Positions 8,322-13,735 of a stretch of DNA of 13,735 nt are shown piece after piece. The stretch is from Pseudomonadota bacterium (GTDB taxonomy: Bacteria; Pseudomonadota; Alphaproteobacteria; Rhizobiales; Beijerinckiaceae). Numbering within the stretch: position 1 is the stretch's first letter; every line of letters starts with the position of its first letter. Position numbers and translations under genes: made by a program. The stretch lies in the NCBI GenBank assembly GCA_023423995.1, contig JAFAEL010000279.1, forward strand, positions 1 through 13,735, in the 5' to 3' direction. The notes beneath the pieces are model-generated. The model was not told the origin of the DNA and ran no database searches. It saw only the letters and a list, made by a program, of their open reading frames with translations.

Positions 8322-9905
8322 CTAGGCGCTGACCCCCAGGAAATTTCCCTGCCCGACCGGCTCGGAAGCCTTGGCCAGGGCCCCGATGAACCCGCGCCAC
8401 CAGTCCCCGACCGTATGCGTATCGAGGCGCTGCATCATCTCGCCCCAACGCTCCCGCCGCTCCTGGACGGGCATGGCGAGCGCGCGAGCGATCGCATCGC
8501 CCGTCTCGGCCGCGTTGTAGGGGTTCACGATGAGCGCGCCGTGCAGCTCGAATGCCGCCCCGGCATAGCGGGAAAGGACGAGCACGCCGGGATCCTCGGG
8601 CGACTGCGATGCGACATACTCCTTGGCGACGAGATTCATCCCGTCCCTCAGGGGCGTGATCAAGCCGACCCGAGCAGCACGGTAAAGGCCCGCGAGCGTG
8701 GTATGCGGGATATTCTGGTTGAGGTAGCGGATCGGGGTCCAGTCGACATCGCCGTAACGGCCATTCGCCTCGCCGACGCGGGCCGCCACCTCCTGCTGGA
8801 TCCGGCGGTATTCGGGCACCTCCGAGCGCGACTTGGGCGTGACCTGAAGGTAGGTGACGCGCCTGAGCTCCTCCGGATGCGCCCCCAGATAGGAGCAGAA
8901 GGACTGGATGCGCTCCTCGATGCCCTTGGAATAGTCCAGCCGGTCCACGCCGATCAGCAGCTTCTGGCCCGCGAGCGTCGAGATGAGGCGCTTCACGCTG
9001 GGCGCGTGCTCGGCCTTTGCGGCCGCCTCGCGGAACGTCGGGGTGTCGATCCCGATCGGGAAGGCGGCCGCGCGGAAACTGTGCCCTTCCGGGGTCTGGA
9101 ACCAGCCGTCTCCGATCTCCGAAGCGATGCCCTCCTCCACAAGGCAGCGGCCGAAATTGGCGGCGTCCCGCGGAGTCTGGAAGCCGACCAGATCGTAAGC
9201 CGAGAACCCCTTGAGGAGGCGCTTGTATTCGGGCAGCGCGCTCGCGATCTCGGGCGCAGGCCAGGGGATGTGGTGGAAGAACCCGATGCGGCCGTCGAAG
9301 CCGCGCTCCCGCAACTCCGACGCCATCGGGATCAGATGGTAGTCGTGCACCCAGACGAGGTCGCCCGGCTCCAGCATGCGAATGAGCTTGCGCCCGAACA
9401 GGCTGTTGACGCGGAAATAGGCCGCCGTTTCCCGCTCGGAGAAATGCGTCAGGCCAAGCCGGTAATGGCAGACGGGCCACAGGGCCCGATTGGCGAATCC
9501 GAGGTAATATTCGTCGACGTCGCGCTTGGTGAGATCGGTCACCGCGAAGGTGATACGCCCGACCTGCCGCACGTCGAGTGCGTCCGCATCGATTGCCGGG
9601 CGGGAATCGCCCGACCAGCCGAACCAGATCCCGCCATGCTCCTTGAGGGCCGCCTCGAGCGCGACGGCAAGGCCGCCAGGACCGGCAGCCGCGCGGCGTC
9701 CCGGAACGGGAACGCGATTGGAGACCACGACCAGACGGCCCCCGCCGCCCGATCCTCCCCCGTGTTGCCCTTCGACAGCCTGGTCCCCGCTCAAGCGGGC
9801 CCGACCCCCAGGGCGGAAACCTGCACCCGGCAGCTCGCTCCGTCCCTTCATTTCCGGACGGTGCCCCACCGCGTCGCCCGGTTTGATTCCCTGTGACCTT
9901 ATCAT
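8322..9905 (-). CDS. otsA: Alpha,alpha-trehalose-phosphate synthase, UDP-forming (OtsA), with N-terminal extension
   Basis: GT20 enzyme joining glucose from UDP-glucose to glucose-6-phosphate to give trehalose-6-phosphate. Numbered from the ATG at 9905 (527 residues), the core starts at RLVVVSNRV (57-65), with GPGGLAVAL (75-83), DVDEYYLGFANRALWP (129-144), VWVHDYHLIP (184-193), FFHHIPWPAPE (209-219), IGVDRLDYSKGI (R322 and K327 bind donor phosphates in this family) and LRDGMNLVAKEYVASQ (419-434). The catalytic set looks complete. The start is uncertain. ATG 9905 has AGGTGG eight bases upstream and is my choice; GTG 9917 and ATG 9851 are alternatives. Every ATG or GTG start leaves a Gly/Arg/Pro-rich stretch before RLVVVSNRV, about 56 residues from ATG 9905 or 38 from ATG 9851, whereas most OtsA proteins begin a few residues before this motif. 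That stretch contains a DNA palindrome and may be an insertion or partly untranslated. Confidence 0.94.
   Translation of the reverse strand: MIRSQGIKPGDAVGHRPEMKGRSELPGAGFRPGGRARLSGDQAVEGQHGGGSGGGGRLVVVSNRVPVPGRRAAAGPGGLAVALEAALKEHGGIWFGWSGDSRPAIDADALDVRQVGRITFAVTDLTKRDVDEYYLGFANRALWPVCHYRLGLTHFSERETAAYFRVNSLFGRKLIRMLEPGDLVWVHDYHLIPMASELRERGFDGRIGFFHHIPWPAPEIASALPEYKRLLKGFSAYDLVGFQTPRDAANFGRCLVEEGIASEIGDGWFQTPEGHSFRAAAFPIGIDTPTFREAAAKAEHAPSVKRLISTLAGQKLLIGVDRLDYSKGIEERIQSFCSYLGAHPEELRRVTYLQVTPKSRSEVPEYRRIQQEVAARVGEANGRYGDVDWTPIRYLNQNIPHTTLAGLYRAARVGLITPLRDGMNLVAKEYVASQSPEDPGVLVLSRYAGAAFELHGALIVNPYNAAETGDAIARALAMPVQERRERWGEMMQRLDTHTVGDWWRGFIGALAKASEPVGQGNFLGVSA
9782..9806. repeat. Palindrome within the otsA N-terminal extension
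   Basis: GGTCCCCGCT (9782-9791) and AGCGGG plus GACC (9794-9799, 9803-9806) form a 10-bp stem with a 2-base loop and a 3-base CCC bulge. It lies inside the reading frame of the poorly conserved OtsA leader. Its form resembles the short dispersed palindromes common between genes in alphaproteobacteria, but copy number elsewhere in the genome cannot be seen here. Confidence 0.55.
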
Positions 9906-9913
9906 TCTCGACG

Positions 9914-9919
9914 CCACCT
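9914..9919 (-). promoter_or_regulatory. Ribosome binding site deciding the otsA start
   Basis: On the minus strand AGGTGG lies eight bases before the ATG at 9905, a one-mismatch Shine-Dalgarno at normal distance. It favours 9905 over the GTG at 9917, which overlaps this site. The edge of the 9-bp stem at 9923 is three bases upstream, so folding of the leader could affect ribosome access. Confidence 0.5.
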
Positions 9920-9922
9920 GTA

Positions 9923-9958
9923 CCCCAACGATGAACCCTTTCGTTGGGGACAGGGTTC
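9923..9958. repeat. Two interlocking perfect inverted repeats in the otsB-otsA gap
   Basis: CCCCAACGA (9923-9931) pairs with TCGTTGGGG (9941-9949), a perfect 9-bp stem. GAACCCT (9933-9939), inside that loop, pairs with AGGGTTC (9952-9958), a perfect 7-bp stem. The arms alternate in the order of an H-type pseudoknot, with connecting segments of only 1, 1 and 2 bases. A full pseudoknot would be strained, so two mutually exclusive hairpins or a partial pseudoknot are more likely. No T-run follows on either strand, so this is not a standard intrinsic terminator. Roles in otsA translation control, mRNA processing, or as a protein-binding or dispersed repeat are all open. Confidence 0.8.
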
Positions 9959-9983
9959 CCGGGAGGGGTACCGGCGCGGCGTT

Positions 9984-10751
9984 TTAGACGTCCCGGAGCG
10001 CGTCGGTTTCCAGGCCTGTCTCGAGCCAGCCTGCCATGGCGGGCCGGAGGCTGGCCGGGGAAACGAGGCGGTAGCGCGCCAGGGTCTCCCCTTCGCCGAT
10101 CTTGATCGTCACGCCCCCGAGCTCGTTCACCGCCGCGAAACCGTGCTCGTCCGTCTTGTCGTCGCCGATGAAGACGGGGCGGCGGCCAAGATAGGGCGGC
10201 GACGTCATGAGCTGCCGTATGCCGGCGCCCTTCCCGGCCCGGCCGGGAACGATCTCGCGGACCGCCTTTCCGTCCTGGATCTTGTAGGTGGGGCCCAATT
10301 CAGCCGCGAGGTCGTCGACGGCGGCTCGGGCCTCCTGCTCGAACTCGGGCGCGGTCCGCCAGTGAACGGCGACGCCGATCCCTTTCTCCTCGACGATCAG
10401 CCCGGGAAAGGGCGAGAGCCGCTCCCGCAAACGGGCGACGGGCTCGCGGAGATCGGCCAGCCCCTCCGGCAGGAACAGCCTGCCGTCGATCCGGCGCTCG
10501 AGCCCGTGCATGCCGCAGACATCGAGCCCCAGCCCCGGCAGGAAGTGATCCACCTCCGCGACCGGCCTCCCCGTCACGACCGCGAGCGCGCCGCCGAGCC
10601 GGTCACGGAGGGCCGACAGCAGCGGGGGAAGTTGGGGATCGACCACGACGGAATCGGGCGTCGGGGCGATCTCCACCAGGGTGCCGTCGAAGTCGAGGAA
10701 GAGGGCCAGGTGATCGAGCCGGATAGGAGGCTCCTTTTCACGTGATGCCAT
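9984..10751 (-). CDS. otsB: Trehalose-6-phosphate phosphatase (OtsB)
   Basis: 255 residues, the usual size for a bacterial OtsB. This HAD-superfamily, Mg-dependent phosphatase removes the phosphate from the OtsA product to give trehalose in the cytoplasm. Motif I is LALFLDFDGTLVEIAPTPD, with nucleophile D20 and general acid D22. Motif II is ALAVVTGRP (T60), the conserved lysine is in PGRAGKGAG (K174), and motif IV is FIGDDKTDEHGF (D197, D198). CGMHGLERR (79-87), in the cap region, is also typical of OtsB. The ATG at 10751 was chosen because the conserved domain starts directly after MASREKEPPIRLDH. A longer in-frame reading from 11033 would only translate the DUF2934 gene in another frame as an Arg/Pro-rich artefact. 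It follows the DUF2934 gene by 10 bases and precedes otsA by 78. Its own ribosome binding site is weak, so coupling to the gene before it is plausible. Confidence 0.95.
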   Translation of the reverse strand: MASREKEPPIRLDHLALFLDFDGTLVEIAPTPDSVVVDPQLPPLLSALRDRLGGALAVVTGRPVAEVDHFLPGLGLDVCGMHGLERRIDGRLFLPEGLADLREPVARLRERLSPFPGLIVEEKGIGVAVHWRTAPEFEQEARAAVDDLAAELGPTYKIQDGKAVREIVPGRAGKGAGIRQLMTSPPYLGRRPVFIGDDKTDEHGFAAVNELGGVTIKIGEGETLARYRLVSPASLRPAMAGWLETGLETDALRDV

Positions 10752-10761
10752 CGAGGCGCGA

Positions 10762-11145
10762 TCAGACCTTCTTCTTGGATTTAGTGGCGGCAGCCGGGGC
10801 GGCCTTCGGCGCGCCTTTGCCGGTGTTCTTGGGAGCGCTCTTCGCAGCGCTCTTGGCAGCGGGCTCTTCCTCCGCCTTGGTCTTGGCGGCGGAAGGCTTG
10901 CCAGCGGCCGCCTTCCCCTTCGGCACCTCGGCTGCGGCCGCAGCCGTCTTGGACGCTTTTGATTTGGCGCCGGATGTGCCGGCCGCGGGTTTGGCGGCCT
11001 TCGGGGCAGCGGAACGGGCCTCGCCAGCCTCAATCTCGCGCACCGCCTGCGCCCAATGCTCCTCGGCCTTGCCGTGCTGGCGGCCGCTCGCTTCCCAGAT
11101 CTCGTAAGCTCTCTGCCGGATCTTGCCGTCCCGCTCTGACGCCAT
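10762..11145 (-). CDS. DUF2934 domain protein with lysine/alanine-rich, histone-H1-like tail
   Basis: 127 residues in two parts. Residues 1-44 hold the DUF2934 signature: IRQRAYEIWEASGRQHGKAE, then EHWAQAVREI. The remaining 83 residues are low complexity, about a third alanine and a quarter lysine with scattered proline, ending in KSKKKV. Such tails are typical of H1-like DNA- or RNA-binding proteins. No signal peptide or membrane segment is visible. The ATG at 11145 has CGGGG about seven bases upstream. It is the first gene of the trehalose operon, 10 bases before otsB, and is preceded only by the divergent intergenic region. The biochemical role of DUF2934 is unknown to me; a nucleic-acid-associated, stress-linked protein is inference from the tail and context. 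An entirely different role in enzyme scaffolding is equally possible. Confidence 0.85.
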   Translation of the reverse strand: MASERDGKIRQRAYEIWEASGRQHGKAEEHWAQAVREIEAGEARSAAPKAAKPAAGTSGAKSKASKTAAAAAEVPKGKAAAGKPSAAKTKAEEEPAAKSAAKSAPKNTGKGAPKAAPAAATKSKKKV

Positions 11146-11294
11146 GTTGCACCCCGTTCAGCCCCGCTGGCGCGCTCGGAACCAGCTTGGCACTAAGTGA
11201 CGAGCGATTCGCTGTTAGTCTTCAAGCGTGGCTGCGTCATGCAGCGCAGACGAGAAGGTACGAACCCGGACATCAGAACGGACAGCTTGCGATA
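11146..11294. promoter_or_regulatory. Divergent intergenic region, expected promoters for the trehalose operon and for the RNA methyltransferase
   Basis: This 149-base region separates two divergent genes and must hold or adjoin the start signals of at least the trehalose operon. I see no convincing sigma-70 pair on either strand. On the minus strand, GGATC (11301-11297), 16 bases, then CGTT (11280-11277) is one mismatch from the general-stress sigma factor EcfG consensus (GGAAC, 16-17 bases, CGTT). It overlaps the methyltransferase start codon. The placement is inferred from gene orientation. Confidence 0.4.
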
Positions 11295-12110
11295 ATGATC
11301 CGCATCGAGGACCCGGATGATCCCAGGGTCCAGCATTACCGGGCCGTCCGCGACCGGGATCTCGCCGGGCGGGAAGGCCGCTTCATCGTCGAGGGGGAGG
11401 TCGTCCTGCGCAATCTCCTGAGCGCCGCCTCGCGCTTCCAGACGGAATCCATCCTCCTGTCCGAAACCCGTGCGGCGGCGCTCGAACCGGCTCTCGCGGG
11501 CCTCCCTCCCGACCTGCCGGTCTATGTCGCGAGCCAAGCCGTCATGGACGCGACCGTGGGCTTCCACATTCATCGGGGCGTGCTCGCGGTGGGCCTGCGG
11601 GGTGAGAACCTCGGGGGCCGGGCGCTGCTCGGCCGGCTTCCGGAGCGCTGCCTCGTCCTGGGCCTGATGGGCCTGTCGAACCACGACAATATCGGCGGCA
11701 TCTTCCGCAACGCCGCCGCCTTCGGGGTCGACGCGATCCTGCTCGACCGGAGGTCCTGCGACCCTCTCTACCGCAAGGCCCTTCGGGTCTCGGTCGGAGC
11801 CTCGCTGCTCGTCCCGTTCGGCTGGTCCGAGGACCCCGGCGCGATGGTCGGTGAACTCGAAGCAGCGGGCATAAGCCCCTTCGCGCTCAGCCCTTCCGCC
11901 CCGACCACGATCGACGAGCAGGCCTGGCCGGAGCGGACGGCCCTGCTCCTGGGCGCGGAGGGCCCGGGCCTTCCGGCCTGGCTGCTCGCTCGCGTCCCGG
12001 CTCTGCGGATCGCCATGGCGCCCGGCTTCGATTCCCTCAATGTCGCGACGACCTCGGGCATCGCCCTCCATGCCGTGCGGCGCGGCCGTGTAGGCCGGCC
12101 GGCCGATTGA
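11295..12110 (+). CDS. SpoU/TrmH-family RNA 2'-O-methyltransferase
   Basis: 271 residues. SPOUT-class enzymes transfer a methyl group from S-adenosylmethionine to a ribose 2'-OH of rRNA or tRNA, using a trefoil-knot fold. All three SpoU motifs are present. Motif 1 is GLSNHDNIGGIFRNAAAFGV, with N132 and catalytic R138; motif 2 is LLLGAEGPGLP (217-227); motif 3 is IAMAPGFDSLNVATTSGIAL (239-258), with S247, N249 and the knot loop. Residues 1-100 form the substrate-binding N-terminal domain (DLAGREGRFIVEGEVVLRNL). The ATG at 11295 gives MIRIEDPDDPRVQHYR, the usual N-terminus of this family; reading further upstream would run back over the DUF2934 gene. The ribosome binding site is weak. The exact RNA target cannot be told: RlmB-like and tRNA-directed members look alike at this level. 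It heads a plus-strand group with hpf and ptsN, 69 bases before hpf. Confidence 0.9.
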   Translation: MIRIEDPDDPRVQHYRAVRDRDLAGREGRFIVEGEVVLRNLLSAASRFQTESILLSETRAAALEPALAGLPPDLPVYVASQAVMDATVGFHIHRGVLAVGLRGENLGGRALLGRLPERCLVLGLMGLSNHDNIGGIFRNAAAFGVDAILLDRRSCDPLYRKALRVSVGASLLVPFGWSEDPGAMVGELEAAGISPFALSPSAPTTIDEQAWPERTALLLGAEGPGLPAWLLARVPALRIAMAPGFDSLNVATTSGIALHAVRRGRVGRPAD

Positions 12111-12168
12111 CGGCCGCCCCGGCGCGAACCACCTTGGCAGGAACCGCGGGGTGCGACGCGCGGCCGCA

Positions 12169-12175
12169 AGGGAGG
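12169..12175 (+). promoter_or_regulatory. Strong ribosome binding site of hpf
   Basis: AGGGAGG lies four bases before the ATG at 12180. It is the best Shine-Dalgarno in the window and fixes the hpf start. It suggests high translation of the hibernation factor, in contrast to the weak sites of its neighbours. Confidence 0.7.
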
Positions 12176-12179
12176 CGAC

Positions 12180-12797
12180 ATGGCCATCAGGGTGTCTGGA
12201 AAGAACCTGGATGTCGGCGAGGCGCTCAGATCCCAGGCGGAGACACGGCTGCAGGCGGCGCTCGGAAAATACTTCGACGGTGCCGGGGCGGCGCACGTGA
12301 TGGTCTCGCGCGACGGAGCCGGCTTCCGGACCGATTGCATCGTGAAGCTCGGCCATGGCGCGACCCTTGAAGCGTCGGGCACCGCGCAGGACGCCCATGC
12401 GAGCTTCGATCTCTCCGCCCTGCGGATCGAGAAGCGGCTGAGGCGCTACAAACGGCGAATCAGGGACCGCAGCGGCGAGGGCGGATTGCACCCGCCAAGC
12501 ACCGAGGCGGAGAGCGCCTACGCCATCATCGAGGCACGCGGCAGGGAGGAGATCGAGGCTGACGACGAAATTGCCCATCCCGTCGTCATCGCCGAGACCA
12601 CCAGGCGTCTCGACCGTCTCACGGTGGGTGATGCCGTGATCGAACTCGACCTCGCGGGGGCTCCCGCCCTGGTTTTCAGGCATGCTGGCCATGGCCGAGT
12701 GAACGTCGTATATCGCCGGCAAGATGGCTCGATCGGGTGGGTCGACCCACCGCTCGATGATGCAGATGACCCTGGCCGAAGGCTTGCTACGCAGTGA
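12180..12797 (+). CDS. hpf: Ribosome hibernation promoting factor, long form (HPF/RaiA family)
   Basis: 205 residues. Residues 1-98 are the RaiA/YfiA domain (MAIRVSGKNLDVGEALRSQA at the start; basic helix IEKRLRRYKRRIRDR at 83-97), which binds the decoding region of the 30S subunit and blocks mRNA and tRNA. A variable linker (about 99-132) leads to the C-terminal dimerisation domain (133-190), with LTVGDAVIELDLAGAPALVF and GRVNVVYRRQDGSIGWVDP. Long-form HPFs use this domain to pair two 70S ribosomes into inactive 100S particles during starvation. Length is slightly above the usual 180-195 because of a short acidic tail after the last domain. The start is set by AGGGAGG four bases upstream. 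It lies 40 bases before ptsN. In many alphaproteobacteria hpf sits between rpoN and ptsN; here an RNA methyltransferase gene is upstream instead. Confidence 0.95.
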   Translation: MAIRVSGKNLDVGEALRSQAETRLQAALGKYFDGAGAAHVMVSRDGAGFRTDCIVKLGHGATLEASGTAQDAHASFDLSALRIEKRLRRYKRRIRDRSGEGGLHPPSTEAESAYAIIEARGREEIEADDEIAHPVVIAETTRRLDRLTVGDAVIELDLAGAPALVFRHAGHGRVNVVYRRQDGSIGWVDPPLDDADDPGRRLATQ

Positions 12798-12837
12798 GCG
12801 GGATGGCCACGCCAAACCTCACCTGAGTTCTCGACCA

Positions 12838-13302
12838 ATGCCTTTGCTCGACTTCCTGAGCCCGGAGGCGGTTGCGCCTTCCCTGAAGGCCAACTCCAAG
12901 AAGCAGGCCCTCCAGGAGCTCGCCGTGCACGCGGCACGGCTGACCGGCCGCGACGAGCGCGAGATTTTCGATACTCTCCTGCAGCGCGAACGCCTCGGTT
13001 CGACCGGGATCGGGGAAGGGATCGCCATCCCGCACGGCAAGCTGCCGAAGCTGGATCACCTGTTCGGCCTCTTCGCCCGGCTGGAGAAGCCGATCGACTT
13101 CGAGGCGCTCGACGGCGAGCCGGTCGACCTGCTCTTCCTGCTCCTGGCGCCCGAGGGTGCCGGGGCAGACCACCTCAAGGCGCTCGCCCGCGTCGCGCGC
13201 GTGCTGCGCGAGCCCGGCTGCCATGACCGGATCCGTGCCGCCCGGGACGCGAGCGCCCTCTACGCGGTGCTGACGCAGGAGCCCGCGCCGCACGCCGTGT
13301 AA
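12838..13302 (+). CDS. ptsN: PTS IIA-like nitrogen-regulatory protein (EIIA-Ntr)
   Basis: 154 residues, normal for PtsN. This cytoplasmic protein receives phosphate from the PTS-Ntr chain (PtsP, then NPr) and acts as a regulator, not a sugar importer. In other bacteria it controls potassium transport, kinases and the stress response. The EIIA domain fills the whole protein: MPLLDFLSPEAV at the start, KKQALQELAVHAA (21-33), then GSTGIGEGIAIPHGKLP with the phosphorylated histidine H66, and LLFLLLAPEGAGADHLKALA (98-117). The ATG at 12838 matches the family N-terminus; the ribosome binding site is weak. In-frame starts further upstream would overlap hpf and add an unrelated sequence. It follows hpf by 40 bases, so the two are probably co-transcribed, linking phosphorelay state and ribosome dormancy. 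Confidence 0.95.
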   Translation: MPLLDFLSPEAVAPSLKANSKKQALQELAVHAARLTGRDEREIFDTLLQRERLGSTGIGEGIAIPHGKLPKLDHLFGLFARLEKPIDFEALDGEPVDLLFLLLAPEGAGADHLKALARVARVLREPGCHDRIRAARDASALYAVLTQEPAPHAV

Positions 13303-13304
13303 GA

Positions 13305-13321
13305 GGCGGGTCGCGCCCGCC
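13305..13321. terminator. GC hairpin between convergent ptsN and MFS genes
   Basis: GGCGGG (13305-13310) and CCCGCC (13316-13321) form a perfect 6-bp stem with a TCGCG loop, three bases after the ptsN stop and five before the end of the convergent gene. There is no T-run on either side, so it is at best a weak or factor-assisted bidirectional terminator. Confidence 0.35.
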
Positions 13322-13325
13322 GCCC

Positions 13326-13735
13326 TCAGGCGGTCGGCTGCGCTACCGGTATGGGAACCGCCGGCCGGCGATCGACCGGCGGGCGCACGTTCATCAGCAT
13401 CTGCGCGAACCCGGCGATCAGGCCGATAAGCACGGCCGCCTTCCAGGCGACGTCGTAGCTGCCGAGCGCGTCATAGACCATGCCGCCGCCCCAGGCGCCA
13501 AGGAACGAGCCGACCTGGTGGCTGAAGAACGCGATGCCGACGAGGGTCGTCATATAGCGGAGGCCGAACAGCTCGACGACGAGCCCGTTCACGAGCGGCA
13601 CGACCCCGAGCCACAGGGTGCCCATCGCGGCGCCGAAGACCAGCGTCGAGGCCGGCGTCGGCGGGAGGAGGAAATACGCCGCGACGAAGAGCGAGCGCAG
13701 CACGTAGACGCCGCCGAGGAGGTACTGCTTGGGGT
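13326..13735 (-). CDS. Major facilitator superfamily transporter, C-terminal part only
   Basis: The frame is open at the right edge and ends with a TGA at 13328-13326, giving about 136 residues of C-terminus. The upstream part, with the start, lies outside the window. The fragment reads from PKQYLLGGVYVLRSLFVAAY and contains about four hydrophobic membrane segments: LRSLFVAAYFLLP; TLVFGAAMGTLWLGVVPLVN; MTTLVGIAFFSHQVGSFLGA; and VAWKAAVLIGLIAGFAQMLM. LVNGLVVELFGLRYMTTLVG and FSHQVGSFLGAWGGGMVYDA, followed by GSYDVAWK, are typical of the last helices of MFS carriers of the monocarboxylate/oxalate-like group. A short Pro-rich cytoplasmic tail ends in PVAQPTA. The substrate cannot be inferred. 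It is convergent with ptsN, 23 bases away, so it is not part of that operon. A GTG at 13703 is in frame but is not the real start, since homologous sequence continues upstream of it. Confidence 0.88.
   Translation of the reverse strand, partial: PKQYLLGGVYVLRSLFVAAYFLLPPTPASTLVFGAAMGTLWLGVVPLVNGLVVELFGLRYMTTLVGIAFFSHQVGSFLGAWGGGMVYDALGSYDVAWKAAVLIGLIAGFAQMLMNVRPPVDRRPAVPIPVAQPTA

Noticed and set aside
8157..9896. Plus-strand open frame of 579 codons opposite otsA and the 5' end of glgX
   Set aside because: Antisense shadow caused by high GC at third codon positions; no family motif, whereas the minus strand holds the full GT20 motif set.
9943..9960. GGAAC and CGTT on the minus strand before otsA as a possible EcfG promoter
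   Set aside because: The spacing is 24 bases, not 16-17, and both elements are explained by the inverted repeats.
10751..11033. Longer otsB start giving an Arg/Pro-rich N-terminal region of 94 residues
   Set aside because: This stretch is the DUF2934 gene read in another frame; the OtsB domain starts right after the ATG at 10751.
11187..11193. TTGGCAC resembling the -24 half of a sigma-54 promoter
   Set aside because: The required TTGC -12 element is absent at the correct 5-base spacing; the bases there are GACGA.
12100..12116. CGGCCG-ATTGA-CGGCCG hairpin over the methyltransferase stop codon as a terminator
   Set aside because: CGGCCG is self-complementary and expected by chance at this GC content; there is no T-run, and hpf follows closely on the same strand.
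12140..12164. GGAAC followed 16 bases later by CGGC upstream of hpf as an EcfG promoter
   Set aside because: The -10 half matches only two of four bases and would leave an extremely short leader before the hpf ATG.

Overview
The window is a GC-rich, gene-dense piece of what looks like an alphaproteobacterial chromosome. The order Hyphomicrobiales (Rhizobiales), perhaps near Methylobacterium or Microvirga, fits best. This rests on high GC, a DUF2934 protein next to trehalose genes, a MalQ-TreY fusion and an hpf-ptsN pair. The taxonomic placement is inference, not something read from a marker gene.

Left part (1 to about 11145, all minus strand): one trehalose and alpha-glucan operon. In transcription order it carries a small DUF2934 protein with a histone-H1-like tail, otsB, otsA, glgX, treZ and a very large gene fusing 4-alpha-glucanotransferase (MalQ) to maltooligosyltrehalose synthase (TreY). 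The fusion gene runs off the left edge. Spacing is tight (10, 78, 25 and 4 bases, then a 4-base ATGA overlap), so co-transcription is likely. Together the products cover two routes to trehalose. OtsA and OtsB work from UDP-glucose plus glucose-6-phosphate. GlgX, MalQ-TreY and TreZ work from glycogen or maltodextrins: GlgX releases linear chains, MalQ re-lengthens short ones, TreY isomerises the reducing end and TreZ cuts off trehalose.

The only sizeable gap in the operon is between otsB and otsA. It holds two perfect inverted repeats (9 bp and 7 bp) that interlock in pseudoknot order just before the otsA ribosome binding site. A third palindrome lies inside the unusual glycine-rich N-terminal extension of OtsA.

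Right part (11146 to the end): a 149-base divergent intergenic region, then three plus-strand genes: a SpoU/TrmH-family RNA methyltransferase, a long-form ribosome hibernation factor (hpf) and the nitrogen-related PTS protein EIIA-Ntr (ptsN). A convergent minus-strand MFS transporter follows and is cut by the right edge. A short GC hairpin separates ptsN from it.

Trehalose synthesis, ribosome hibernation and PTS-Ntr all belong to stress or starvation physiology, so the window reads as a stress-adaptation neighbourhood. I found no mobile element, phage gene, CRISPR array, tRNA or rRNA. Nothing here is a clearly undescribed system. The most unusual points are the interlocking repeats before otsA, the OtsA N-terminal extension and the MalQ-TreY fusion; fusions of that kind are already known in related bacteria.
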